In this document: positions 10,640 through 22,630 of the stretch, in pieces | How positions within the stretch are numbered: position 1 is the stretch's first letter | How the letters are laid out: every line of letters begins with the position of its first letter | Assembly: GCF_051106095.1 (NCBI RefSeq) | Contig: NC_135785.1 | Location: forward strand, 185,115,045-185,179,044 | Origin: Pogona vitticeps | Taxonomy: Eukaryota > Chordata > Lepidosauria > Squamata > Agamidae | Direction of reading: 5' to 3' | DNA length: 64,000 nucleotides | The notes under the pieces: generated by a model | The model's input: the letters and a program-made list of their open reading frames with translations, nothing else | What the model was told of the DNA's origin: nothing | Database searches by the model: none | Position numbers and translations under genes: made by a program

Positions 10640-11793
10640 CAGTGGGGTCTTGACTTACGAACTTAATCCGTATTGGAAGGCGGTTTGTAGGTCGAAAAGT
10701 TCATAGGTCGAATCTGCATTTCCCATAGGAATGCACTGAAAACCATTTAATCCGTATCTGCTCTTTTCCGTCCATAGAAATAATGGGAAGCTGCTATTCC
10801 ACCCTCTACCACTAGAGGGGAGTATTTTTTCTTTTTTTCTTAGGTCAAGAAAAGTTCAGGAAAGGAGGGGGGAGGCAGGGAACAGTTTGCAAAGCACTTT
10901 TGAAATCTTTTTTTTCAACAAAGCCAATTTTAAAGCATGTTTTAAAGCATATTGTGCTGATTTTTTTCAGCACAAAGACACACAGGCAGGAGTCTGGAAC
11001 TCACACCTCAGCCTTTTTAGGTGCTGAGCAAGCCTCCCCAGCCGATCAGCTGTTAAGTGGGGAGAGGAGAGGGCAGGAGTGGAGAAAAGCACAAAATGGA
11101 TGCCAGGCTCCCTTCTGGGTGTCAGCTTTTATCTGTTTGCTGCTCTTTTTCCTGCAGTTTGGGGGCTACCAAGGCCTGGTAAGTGACTTTCTTTTATTTA
11201 TTTTTAAGTTTCTGACCCTTTTTTCCCCTCCAGAAGCCTCTAAAGGGAGGGGCACTTTTTTCCTGTTCGTAACTCGAGGGAAGCTCGTATGTCGAGTCCT
11301 TATTTTCCTATCGGGCGGTGTGGCATTCAGCTCTGCTCTCACCTGTCCGTCACAGCTGGGCAGGGGAACTTCAGCCAATGAGAGGACAGAGGGTGGTGCA
11401 GAAGGGGAGGAGCTGGGTTATATAAGGTGTGTGTGATGTGTCAGATCAGATTCAGTTTGGAAGATGAGTGATTAGAGAGATTGATAGAGAGTGAGAAAGA
11501 GCCTGTCAGTGAGGGAAAAATCTGTGTGAGCTAGAGAAATAGTGATTGACTAATTGATTTATACCTGTGATTTACTCCTTTTATTTTGTGTAATCAATAA
11601 ACACTTTATTTGTTTTGAAAGAAACACTTGTCCTTGTGATTTAAAGGATAGGTTGGTGGCAGCAGTTTTGGTGAGAGGTAGTGAGCACTCTTAGAGGCCT
11701 GGATTTGTAGAGGCTTGAGAGTGGCCCGCTACAGGCGGGTTCGTAAGTTGAATTGTTCGCAAGTAGGGTCGTTCGTAAGTTGAGACCCCACTA
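10640..11793. mobile_element. Nonautonomous pogo/Tigger-like element split by a solo LTR
   Basis: Left end CAGTGGGGTCTTGACTTACG and right end complementary (GTAAGTTGAGACCCCACTA), with TA on both sides (10638-10639 and 11794-11795). Of its 1,154 bp, 415 bp plus a 5-bp duplication belong to a later LTR insertion at 11319-11733. It has no transposase of its own. Confidence 0.85.
11319..11733 (+). mobile_element. Solo LTR, Gypsy-like fossil
   Basis: Begins TGTGGCATTC and ends CCCGCTACA, the canonical TGT...ACA borders. It is flanked by the 5-bp duplication GGCGG (11314-11318 and 11734-11738). A TATA-like box (TATATAAG, 11419-11426) and a poly(A) signal (AATAAA, 11596-11601) give + orientation. 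The motif GGTTGGTGGCAGC near its end also occurs in the LTR at 51788, so the two look like one family. No internal region remains. Confidence 0.85.
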
Positions 11794-11870
11794 TAATCTA
11801 CGTTATTGATGTACAAGAGTGCAGCAATGATCTTGTGCTGGCAGAGCGGATACCAGCATTTTACAAGGTA

Positions 11871-13205
11871 CGGAGGTGCCTCGACTTATGACCATAATCC
11901 ATCCCAGAAGAGGATCGTAAGTTGAAATGTTCGTAAGTCGAATCAGCATTTCCCATTGAAATGCACTGAAACCCAATTTATTTATTTATTTATTCTATTT
12001 ATTTTATTTATATCCCGCCTATCTAGTCAACTCAGGACCACTCTAGGCGGTTCCGGCTGTCTTTTGGTTGTACGTAGAGGTGCCGGTTGCAAGTTGAAGC
12101 ATTCATTCCCATAGGAAATAATGCAAAAGTGGTTAACCCGTCCTCTACCACTAAGGGGACAATTTTTCTTCTTTTAACCTAAGATGACTTAGGTTAAAAA
12201 AAGGGCAGGAAAGAGGGAGAGGGAGGGAGGGAACAATGGGGAAAAGAGGAAAGAAAGTAGGTCATCACTGGGGCACACAGACCCCTCAGCCAAAGGTTTG
12301 TGCTGTTAAGCACAAAAAGAGAGACGATAGATAGAGAGAAGACAATGGGGGGAGAGAGTTTGTAGTCTAAAACACATTTTAAACCCACACATTTAAACCT
12401 ACACATTTTACACCAACACATTTTAAACCAAACCAAACACCTTTTAAACAAAACACATTGTAAACCAAAACCAGCAACCATTATTCCAGCAAACAGATCC
12501 CCTCAGCACAAAAAGAGAGCATAGAAAGAGAGAAAAGACAATGCGGGGGGGGGGGGGGGAGAAACTTGAGTCTAAACTCCATTTTACACCAATCCAGGAA
12601 GTACAGACCCTTGCAGGAAATTTTCTGATTAAAAAAAAAGACTTTGGAGTCTAAACTCCATTTTACACCAAGCCAGGCAGCACAGACCAGCAAAGAGAGG
12701 CCACAGTACACAAACCCTAGGAGCCACACAATGCAAAAATAAATAAATTTTACATTTATTGATTGATTGATTGATTGTATTTATATCCCGCCTATCTATA
12801 TATCTTGCCTATCTGTAATTTTAAAATTACAGTCTAATTTTCACATTTAATTTTAATTTAATATTACAGTCTACTTTTCACATTTTAAATCCACACCCAT
12901 CAGAGCACAGAAACATAACCCCCACCCTAGCTCAAAGCCACACTGCAAAAACACCCAGAACAGTTTTTAAAAAGCAGAAAACAGCACCTTACCTCCCTGC
13001 AAACACACACATGCTCACTCCGAAGGAGAAGGAGGCAGTTCTGAAGCCTCTGACGACGACACACACTCTCTAACTGCTGAGGCAAAAGAGCTACAAAGAA
13101 GCAGCCTCGTCATCACCTACAGTTAGAAATTTGAATTTCCTGCCTTTTCCCCCTGCCTTTTTCGGTTTGTAAGTGGAACCTCCGGTCGCAAGTTGAAGCA
13201 AGAGC
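11871..13205. mobile_element. Degraded pogo/Tigger-like element with L2-tail fragments inside
   Basis: Starts after TA with CGGAGGTGCCTCGACTTATG. Its right part (about 13040-13145) is an inverted relative of 7740-7840 in the copy at 7620. Its right terminal repeat is missing and hAT sequence follows. L2-type tails with the TATATCCCGCCTATCTA signature interrupt it near 11978-12052 and 12766-12815. A 14-bp G run lies near 12546-12559. Right boundary is approximate. Confidence 0.6.
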
Positions 13206-13239
13206 TTCAGGAAAGTAAGAAAATGGTAAAAAAAAAAAA

Positions 13240-13799
13240 AAGATTGCAACTGGTTGTAACAATGAAAATGCAGTGAGGGCCTCATTTGAAGTTTCTCAAC
13301 TAATAGCAAAAACCAGAAAACTGCACACAGTAGCATGAAGAACTTACGTATATTACCTGCTGCAAAAATCATGGTTTCTACACTGGTCAACAAGAAAGCT
13401 GTCAAGGACCTTTCCTTAATACTGTTGTCAGATAACACAGTTAAGAAGTGAATCAACCTTTTGTCAGCCAATATCAATGAACAATTATCAGAAAGCATTC
13501 TCATGTCTCCTTATTTTGCACTGCAATTGAACGGAAGCACAGACATAACAAGCAAAGGGACCTTACTGTGCTACATTACATAGGAGCATGAGAGAAACGT
13601 TTTCGAATACATGCTGTTCATCTACTCACTGGTACACACTTCAGCTTAAACAGGTTTATAACATCTAATGAAATGGACTGATTGAAATTTGTTGCAATTA
13701 GCACATATGGGGCACGAGCAAAGTCTGAAAAGCTTACTGGAGTTGTAGCATGTATTAAGGAAATCATACTGTCAGTGATTTGGTGCCACTGCTGCATAC
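13240..13799 (+). pseudogene. hAT transposase fossil, left part (Charlie-like)
   Basis: Translating the + strand gives blocks typical of hAT transposases. They are ASFEVSQLIAKTRKLH near 13280, PAAKIMVSTLVNKKAVKDL near 13360, LSDNTVKK near 13420, SANINEQLSESILMSPYFAL near 13465 followed by QLNGSTDITSKGTLLCY, then LKFVAISTYGARAK and KLTGVVACIKEI near 13690-13770. Stops and frameshifts break it repeatedly. It reaches WCHC at 13781-13792, where the minus-strand BovB interrupts it, and resumes at 19164. Frame signals are clear, but the element's own ends are not visible. Confidence 0.82.
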
Positions 13800-15833
13800 T
13801 TGTTATTGTTTAGTCATTAAGTTGTGTCCGACTCTTCGTGACCCCACGGACCAGAGCACTCCAGGCCCTCCTGTCTTCCACTGCCTCCCTGAGTTTGGTC
13901 AAATTCATGTTCGTAGCTTCGACGACACTGTCCAGCCATCTCGTTCTCTTTCTTCCCCTTCTCCTCTTGCCATCACACTTTCAATCAAGGTCTTTTCCAG
14001 AGAGTCTTCTCTTCTCATGAGATGGTCAAAGTATTGAAGCCTCAACTTCAGGATCTGTCCTTCCAGTGAGCACTCATGGCTGATTTCCTTCAGAATGGAT
14101 AGGTTTATCCTCTTTGCAGTCCAGGGGACTCTCAAGAATCTCCTCCAGCACCACAGTTCAAAAGCATCAATTCTTCAGAGGTCAGCCTTCACTTCCATAC
14201 ATCAGTACTGGAAAAACCATAGCTTTGACTATGCATACTTTTATCAGCAAGGTGATGTCTCTGCTTTTTAAGATGCTGTCAAGATTTGTCATCGCTTTCC
14301 TCCCAAGAAGCAGGCGTCTTTTAATTTCGTGGCTGCTGTCTCCATCTGCAGTGATCATGGAGCCCAGGAAAATAAAATCTGTAACTGCCTCCATATCTTT
14401 CCCTTCTATTTCCCAGGAGGTGATGGGACTCATGGCCATGATCTTAGTTTTTTTGATGTTGAGCTTCAGACCATGTTTTGCACTCTCCTCTTTCACCCTC
14501 ATTAAGAGGTTCTTTAATTCCTCCTCACTTTCTGCCGTCAGAGTGGTATCATCTGCATATATGAGGTTGTTGATATTTCTTCTGGCAATCTTAATTCCAG
14601 TTTGGGATTCCTCCGGAGCAGCCTTTTGCATGATGTATTCTGCATATAAATTAAATAAGCTGGGGGACAGTATACAGCCTTGTCGTACTCCTTTCCCAAT
14701 TTTGAACTAATCAGTTGTTCCATATCCAGTTCTAACTGTTGATTCCTGTTCCACATATAGATTTCTCAGGAGATAGAGAAGGTGGTCAGGCACTCCCATT
14801 TCTTTAAGGACTTGCCATAGTTTGCTGTGGTTCACACAGTCAAAGGCTTTTGCATAGTCAATGAAGCAGAAGTAGATATTTTTCTGGAACTCTCTGGCTT
14901 TCTCCATAATCCAGCGCAAGTTAGCAATTTGGTCTCTAGTCCCTCTGCCCCTTAGAAATCCAGCTTGCACTACTAGGAGTTCTCGGTCCACATACTGCTG
15001 AAGCCTACCTTGGAGGATTTTGAGCATAACCTTGCTAGCGTGTGAAATGAGTGCAATTGTGCAGTAGTTGGAGCATTCTTTGACACTGCCCTTCTTTGGG
15101 ATTGGGATGTAGACTGAACTTTTCCAATCCTCTGGCCATTGTTGAGTTTTCCAAACTTGCTGGCATATGGAGTGTAGGACCTTAACAGCGTCATCTTTTA
15201 AGATTTTAAGTAGTTCAACTGGAATGCCATCACCTCCACTGGCCTTGTCGTTAGGCATGCTTTCTAAGGCCACTTGACTTCCCTCTCCAGGATGTCTGGC
15301 TCAAGTTCGGCAACCACGCTATCTGGGTTGTCCGGGATATCCAGATCTTTGTGGTATAATTCCTCTGTGTATTCTTGCCACCTATACTTGATGTCTTCTG
15401 CTTCTGTGAGGTCCCTATTATTTTTGTACTTTATCATGTCCATCTTTGCACAAAATGTTCTTTTAATATCTCTAATTTTCTTGAACAAGTATCTGGTTTT
15501 TCCCTTTCTATTATTTTCCTCTATTTCTTTGCACTGTTCATTTAAGAAGGCCCCTTTGTCTCTCCTTGCTATTCTTTGGAAGTCTGCATTCAATTTTCTA
15601 TAACTTTCCCTATCTCCCTTGCATTTTGTTTCTCTTCTCTGCTATTTGTAAGGCTTCGTTGGACAGTCATTTGCTTGCTTGCATTTCCTTTTCTTTGGGA
15701 TGGTTTTTGTTGGTCCCTCCTGTACAATGTTACGGGCCTCCATCCATAGTTCTTCAGACACTCTGTCCACCAAATCTAGTTCCTTAAATCTGTTCCATTG
15801 TGTATTCATAAGGGATTTGGCTTTAGATTATAC
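13800..15833 (-). mobile_element. BovB (RTE) LINE, 5'-truncated, minus strand
   Basis: The minus strand carries the reverse-transcriptase and C-terminal parts of a BovB ORF2. Examples are VLHSICQQVWKTQQWPEDW, CFIDYAKAFDCVNH, LIYADDTTL and EIKRRLLLGRKAMTNLD. The frame is broken in several places. It is truncated in the linker after the endonuclease and corresponds to about 17098-19163 of the full-length copy next door. An 11-bp duplication (CTGCTGCATAC, 13789-13799 and 15834-15844) marks the insertion into the hAT fossil. The 3' end is at the left (GAGTCGGACAC in reverse). Confidence 0.93.
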
Positions 15834-15850
15834 CTGCTGCATACATAGGG

Positions 15851-18800
15851 TGAATGAGGGAAGCAGGTTGAAGTGACCTTCCGGGCTACGAGATTGTAAA
15901 CCGGTCTTTTAGCTGCAATTAAATCTTATTATTTATTTAGTAGTAATATTCATGGATTGCTGCCTTGTCGTGGCGAAGGGGCTTGAGTAACTCAGAGAAG
16001 CTATGGGCTATGCCGTGCAGGGACACCCAAGACGGACAGGACATAGTGGAGAGTTCCGACTAAACGCAGTCCACCTGGAGTAGGAACTGGCAATGCCACT
16101 CCAGTATCTTTGCCAAGAATGCCCCATGATCAGAAACAAAAGGCTAAAAGATATGACGCTGGAAGATGGGACCCTCAGGTCGGAAGACGTCCAACATGCT
16201 ACTGAGGAAGAGTGGAGGACAAGTACAAGTAGCTCCAGAGCTAATGAAGTGGTTGGGCCAAAGCCGAAAGGACGCTCAGCTGTGGACGTGCCTGGAAGTG
16301 AAAGGAAAATCCAATGCTGCAAAGAAAAATACTGCATAGGAACCTGGAATGTAAGATCTATGAACATTGGGAAGCTGGAGGTGGTCAAACAGGAGATGGC
16401 AAGAATAAACATCGACATCCTGGGCATCAGTGAACTAAAATGGACAGGAATGGGCGAATTCAGCTCAGATGATTATCATATCTACTATTGTGGGCAAGAA
16501 TCCCGTAGAAGGAATGGAGTGGCCCTCATAGTCAACAAAAGAGTGGGAAAAGCTGTAATGGGATACAATCTCAAAAATGATAGAATGATGTCAATACGAA
16601 TCCAAGGCAGACCTTTCAACATCACAATAATCCAAGCTTATGCACCAACCACCACTGCTGAGGAGACTGAAATTGAACAGTTTTATGAAGATTTACAACA
16701 CCTTCTAGAACTGACACCAAAGAAAGATGTTCTTCTCATTCTAGGGGACTGGAATGCTAAAGTAGGGAGCCAAGAGATAAAAGGAACAACAGGGAAGTTT
16801 GGCCTTGGAGTTCAGAACGAAGCAGGACAAAGGCTAATAGAGTTTTGTCAAGAGAATAAGCTGGTCATCACAAACACTCTTTTCCAACAACACAAGAGGC
16901 GACTCTATACATGGAAATCACCAGATGGGCAATATCGAAATCAGATTGATTATATTCTCTGCAGCCAAAGATGGAGAAGCTCTATACAGTCAGCAAAAAC
17001 AAGACCTGGAGCTGACTGCGGCTCTGATCATCAGCTTCTCATAGCAAAATTCAAGCTTAGACTGAAGAGAGTAGGAAAAAACACTGGACCACTCAGGTAT
17101 AATCTAAACCAAATCCCCTATGAGTACACAGTGGAAGTAAAGAACAGATTTAAGGAACTCGATTTGGTGGACAGAGTGCCTGAAGAACTTTGGATAGAGG
17201 CCTGTAACATTGTCCAGGAGGCAGCAACAAAAACCATCCCAAAGAAAAGGAAATGCAAGAAAGCAAAATGGCTGTCCAACGAGGCCTTAGAAATGGAGAG
17301 GAGAAGGGAAGCAAAATGCAAGGGAGATAGAGAAAGTTACAGAAAGTTGAACGCAGACTTCCAAAGAATAGCAAGGAGAGACAAGAGGGCCTTCTTAAAT
17401 GAACAATGCAAAGAAATAGAGGAAAATAACAGAAAAGGAAAAACCAGAGATCTGTTCAGGAAAATTGGAGATATTAGAGGAACATTTCACGCAAAGATGG
17501 ACATGATAAAGGACAAAAATGGGAGGGACCTAACAGAAGCAGAAGACATCAAGAAGAGGTGGCAAGAATACACAGAGGAATTATATCAGAAAGATGTGGA
17601 TATCCCGGACAACCCAGACAATGTAGTTGCTGACCTTGAGCCGGACATCCTGGAGAGTGAAGTCAAGTGGGCCTTAGAAAGCCTGGCTAACAACAAGGCC
17701 AGTGGAGGTGATGGCATTCCAGCTGAACTATTTAAAATCTTGAAAGATGATGCTGTTAAGGTGCTACATTCAATATGCCAGCAAGTTTGGAAAACCCAAC
17801 AGTGGCCAGAAGATTGGATAAGATCAGTCTACATCCCAATCCCGAAGAAAGGCAGTGCCAAAGAATGCTCCAACTACCGCACAATTGCACTCATTTCACA
17901 CGCTAGCAAGGTTATGCTCAAAATCCTCCAAGGTAGGCTTCAGCAGTATGTGGACCGAGAATTCCCAGAAGTACAAGCTGGATTCCGAAGAGGCAGAGGC
18001 ACTCGAGACCAAATTGCTAACTTGCGCTGTATTATGGAGAAAGCCAGAGAGTTCCAGAAAAATATCTACTTCTGCTTCATTGATTATGCAAAAGCCTTTG
18101 ACTGTGTGGACCACAACAAACTATGGCAAGTTCTTAAAGAAATGGGAGTGCCTGACCACCTTATCTCTCTACTGAGAAACCTATATGTGGGACAGGAAGC
18201 AACAGTTAGAACTGGACATGGAACAACTGATTGGTTCAAAATTGGGAAAGGAGTACGACAAGGCTTTATATTGTCCCCCAGCTTATTCAACTTATATGCA
18301 GAATACATCATGCGGAAGGCTGGACTGGAGGAATCCCAAGCCGGAATTAAGATTGCCGGAAGAAATATCAACAACCTCCGATATGCAGATGACACCACTC
18401 TGATGGCAGAAAGTGAGGAGGAATTAAAGAACCTTGTAATGAGGGTGAAAGAGGAGAGTGCAAAAAATGGGCTGAAACTCAACATCAAAAAAACTAAGAT
18501 CATGGCCACTGGTCCCATCACCTCCTGGGAAATAGAAGGGAAAGATATGGAGGCAGTTACAGATTTTATTTTCCTGGGCTCCATGATCACTGCAGATGGA
18601 GACAGCAGCCACGAAATTAAAAGACGTCTGCTTCTTGGGAGGAAAGCGATGACAAATCTTGACAGCATCTTAAAAAGCAGAGACATCACCTTGCCAGCAA
18701 AAGTCCGAATAGTCAAAGCTATGGTTTTTCCTGTCGTGATGTATGGAAGTGAGAGCTGGACCATAAAGAAAGCAGACCGCCGAAGAATTGATGCCTTTGA

Positions 18801-19163
18801 ATTGTGGTGCTGGAGGAGACTCTTGAGAATCCCCTGGACTGCAAGGAGAACAAACCTATCAGTTCTAAAGGAAATCAACCCTGAATGCTCACTTGAAGGA
18901 CAGATCCTGAAGCTGAGGCTCCAGTACTTTGGCCATCTAATGAGAAGAAAAGACTCCCTGGAAAAGACCTTGATGTTGGGAAAGTGTGATGGGAAGAGGA
19001 GAAGGGGACGACCGAGGATGAGATGGCTGGACAGTGTCTGTGAAGCAACCAACATGAATTTGACACAACTCCTGGAGGCAGTAGAAGATAGGAGGACCTG
19101 GCGTGCTCTGGTCCATGGGGTCACGAAGAGTCGGACACGACTAAACGACTAAACGACGACGAC
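15851..19163 (+). mobile_element. Full-length BovB (RTE) LINE with 12-bp target duplication
   Basis: A 3,313-bp element flanked by perfect 12-bp duplications (GCATACATAGGG at 15839-15850 and 19164-19175). The left duplication overlaps the right duplication of the minus-strand BovB, so this copy landed later at that junction. It has a 242-bp 5' UTR, one long ORF and a short 3' end with GAGTCGGACACGAC followed by an ACGACG-like tail. BovB elements are known to have moved between squamates, ruminants and other animals, probably through ticks. The length, intact ORF and perfect duplication indicate a young insertion. Confidence 0.95.
16093..19152 (+). CDS. BovB ORF2: endonuclease / reverse transcriptase, apparently intact
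   Basis: A 1,019-codon open frame. The N-terminal AP-type endonuclease nicks target DNA; its motifs are TWNVRS (W85-N86), SELKW (E114), QAYAP, GDWNAK (D219, N221), IDYIL and SDHQ (D312-H313). The reverse transcriptase copies element RNA from the nick; it shows YRTIALISHASKVMLK, AGFRRGRGTRDQ, CFIDYAKAFDCVDH, GVRQGFILSPSLFNLY and the catalytic YADD at residues 764-767. A C-terminal region with ELWCWRRLLR and RGRPRMRWLDSV is typical of BovB. I see no stop or missing catalytic residue. The start at 16093 is the first ATG in frame and the true start could lie slightly downstream. It sits inside a REPS1 intron in the same direction as the gene. Confidence 0.94.
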   Translation: MPLQYLCQECPMIRNKRLKDMTLEDGTLRSEDVQHATEEEWRTSTSSSRANEVVGPKPKGRSAVDVPGSERKIQCCKEKYCIGTWNVRSMNIGKLEVVKQEMARINIDILGISELKWTGMGEFSSDDYHIYYCGQESRRRNGVALIVNKRVGKAVMGYNLKNDRMMSIRIQGRPFNITIIQAYAPTTTAEETEIEQFYEDLQHLLELTPKKDVLLILGDWNAKVGSQEIKGTTGKFGLGVQNEAGQRLIEFCQENKLVITNTLFQQHKRRLYTWKSPDGQYRNQIDYILCSQRWRSSIQSAKTRPGADCGSDHQLLIAKFKLRLKRVGKNTGPLRYNLNQIPYEYTVEVKNRFKELDLVDRVPEELWIEACNIVQEAATKTIPKKRKCKKAKWLSNEALEMERRREAKCKGDRESYRKLNADFQRIARRDKRAFLNEQCKEIEENNRKGKTRDLFRKIGDIRGTFHAKMDMIKDKNGRDLTEAEDIKKRWQEYTEELYQKDVDIPDNPDNVVADLEPDILESEVKWALESLANNKASGGDGIPAELFKILKDDAVKVLHSICQQVWKTQQWPEDWIRSVYIPIPKKGSAKECSNYRTIALISHASKVMLKILQGRLQQYVDREFPEVQAGFRRGRGTRDQIANLRCIMEKAREFQKNIYFCFIDYAKAFDCVDHNKLWQVLKEMGVPDHLISLLRNLYVGQEATVRTGHGTTDWFKIGKGVRQGFILSPSLFNLYAEYIMRKAGLEESQAGIKIAGRNINNLRYADDTTLMAESEEELKNLVMRVKEESAKNGLKLNIKKTKIMATGPITSWEIEGKDMEAVTDFIFLGSMITADGDSSHEIKRRLLLGRKAMTNLDSILKSRDITLPAKVRIVKAMVFPVVMYGSESWTIKKADRRRIDAFELWCWRRLLRIPWTARRTNLSVLKEINPECSLEGQILKLRLQYFGHLMRRKDSLEKTLMLGKCDGKRRRGRPRMRWLDSVCEATNMNLTQLLEAVEDRRTWRALVHGVTKSRTRLND

Positions 19164-19212
19164 GCATACATAGGGAAGCTCTAGTTGTACCAGTTGGGAA
19201 CCACTGCTGTAG
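19164..19212 (+). pseudogene. hAT transposase fossil, continuation after the BovB insertions
   Basis: Directly after the BovB the frame left at 13799 resumes as CCIHREALVVP, matching the conserved hAT block around HCxIHREAL. It soon runs into sequence like the end of a hAT-type palindromic repeat (GTTGGGAACCACTGCTGTAG), so only a short piece is recognisable. Confidence 0.7.
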
Positions 19213-19705
19213 ACCAGCTTGACTGCTGCCATTGGTGTTGTCAATATTCAAGATGCCCTTTGCTTTGTAAACCTTGGCATCGTTGTTTTTGTGGCAACAT
19301 GAGCACAATATTGTACAGCAATGTTGGGCCATTTTCTACCTATTTGAATTGTTGATATCAAAGCACAATAACCCATATCCATAAAGCAGAGGTGTTCTTG
19401 AAGAATTGAATAACATTTTTTTAAAAAAAAAAACTGCACTGGAATACTGAAATTTAAAAGCACATAAAATTGATCTCATTTCCATTTTACATTTCTGCAA
19501 GGTGTCCATTTGCTTCCAAAGTGTGTACATAGGGTTCTTCTCTTATGAAAGGGAAACATTTGATACGCTTGTTGTATCTTTTCATGCACCTTAAGCTGCA
19601 TGATTGCACACCTGTATTTAAATGAGAGTGGTTCCTGAATAATGCGTATCAACAAATAAGAAACCAACAAGGGTCCCTGCATTATTTTGTATCTATTTTC
19701 TTTGG

Positions 19706-21110
<1,405 letters not shown>

Positions 21111-21117
21111 AAAGCAC

Positions 21118-21300
21118 ATAAGTAACTGTAGGACCCAGGAACACCGGGTTTGAATTCCCATTTGGTCATGGAAACTCACTGGTAATTTTGCTCACTGGTA
21201 AAATCACTCCTTAAATATTTCACTTAGCTTAAAAGCCTTATTAGGGTTGATATAGTTCAGTGCCTACTTGATAGCACATAACACACATACACATGCATAG
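21118..21300 (+). repeat. Sauria-type SINE, plus strand
   Basis: Reads CGGGTTTGAATTCCCATTTG (B-box-like), GGAAACTCACTGG, CCTTAAATATTTCACTTAGC, then a tail with AAGCCTTATTAGGG and TACTTGATAGCACATAACAC. The tail is the BovB-like end that defines this SINE. The A-box part of the head is poorly preserved. Confidence 0.75.
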
Positions 21301-22565
21301 CATGGATAATATTATCTAAGTTCAAATAGTTCACAGCCTTGGCCTGATGTACAAGATCCTACTGCCCACACATCAAACTTTCTCAATTCCCCCCTTTCTT
21401 TCTTTGTAACACATACTACTGGCCAGAATTCAGGATTTGGTCAATAAATCTTTAAATATGTATATCTCTGTTATTCCCTTATGTTTTGTAAAATTCCCTA
21501 TCCAGAGAAAGTTAAAAATTCAAACATAGTATGTTTTAAGATACTTCATATGGCCTAATAAATGAATGTGCAGTAAGATTTTTGGCCTCAGACAAATCTA
21601 TCCGTTTAGCCTTCTCGTGGTGTGCGATTTAGAGCTAGAATTTAAACAGCCAAATAACGAAACACAGAAGACATTGCTAAGTATCTTTTTTGTTGGGTTT
21701 GCTAAAAAGGATTTACAGTTGTAAGGGGCTGCTGCAGAGTTAGCTATCAAGAGATTCTTCCTTCATGCTTGATATGTAGATCTAATCTATGTGTCATCGT
21801 AATTGCTTCACAAAGCCTCATCTTCTTTGCAGTTCTGGCCTCTATAGGTTTAGGGGTTTAACTGAAGCCAGATTGGGAAGTATAATAGAGGGTTCCTATC
21901 CTGGGTGTTAGCATCTCAGATTACTGGCTGGATTCTATTACAGTACATTACCAAAAAGCCCTAAACTGTTACAGTACTTGGACTCTTCCCCTTTCAGCCC
22001 CTTCCAAAAATATTAAAAAGTTACAGCTAGCTCATTTAGTTGCCAGTACATCTAATTCTTCCCACAGATGTTTTCTGTACAACTGCACTTTTTCACATCA
22101 TCACATTTTATTTTGTATGCCCTTTTAATGTCCACATTAGAATACTGCTTCACTTTTTCAGACAAGAGTGTTGATGACAAAGAACAGAAAGCTCAAGAGT
22201 TGTTTAACTCCCATTTATTGTACTTACATTTTTCACTTAAAATTTAACTGAATGTGTTGACTATCTTATTTGGTAAACACTCGTTTTAGATTTTGGGAGT
22301 GTGGAAGTTAACTACAATTTCTATAGTACCGAGTTAGCGTGGCCACTGTTCATGCTTTCTGCAGGATTGTGTGTAGTTGCAGAGTAGCTTTTCCAAATTC
22401 TCATCTTTCTGAGGAGGACACAGAATGATGGTGATGTGTTACTCTTCCGAAGTTTGCATTCTTAAATTGATTTTGATTAAGCAGCCAAGTTGTTCTAGTA
22501 GATGTATTTAGATTTAAGATACAGTCATACATGTTTTCTCTGCTTTTTTTATCTTTTCATTTCAG
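21301..22565. other. Intronic DNA before the second visible REPS1 exon
   Basis: No exon or identifiable repeat found. The last bases form the T-rich tract and acceptor TTTCATTTCAG of the next exon. Confidence 0.4.
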
Positions 22566-22630
22566 TGGTTAGGGCTGGCTGGCTGCCCCCACCTCCGCCT
22601 GCTCTACCTCCTAGGCCATTGATATCACAG
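22566..22630 (+). CDS. REPS1: REPS1 coding exon (poly-proline SH3 ligand)
   Basis: A 65-bp exon between TTTTCATTTCAG and GTATGT. With the single base carried over from 2711 it encodes 22 residues: VVRAGWLPPPPPALPPRPLI and SQ. It aligns with the PPPPALPPRP segment of mammalian REPS1, which is the best SH3-binding candidate in the protein. It ends in phase 0, matching the next exon. Residues before the proline run are less conserved than the run itself. Confidence 0.93.

Noticed and set aside
10900-11436. A 178-codon + strand open frame
   Set aside because: It crosses from a pogo-like element into a solo LTR, so it is not a gene.
13091-13504. A 137-codon minus-strand open frame
   Set aside because: The + strand of most of this interval carries the decayed hAT transposase; the minus frame is its shadow.
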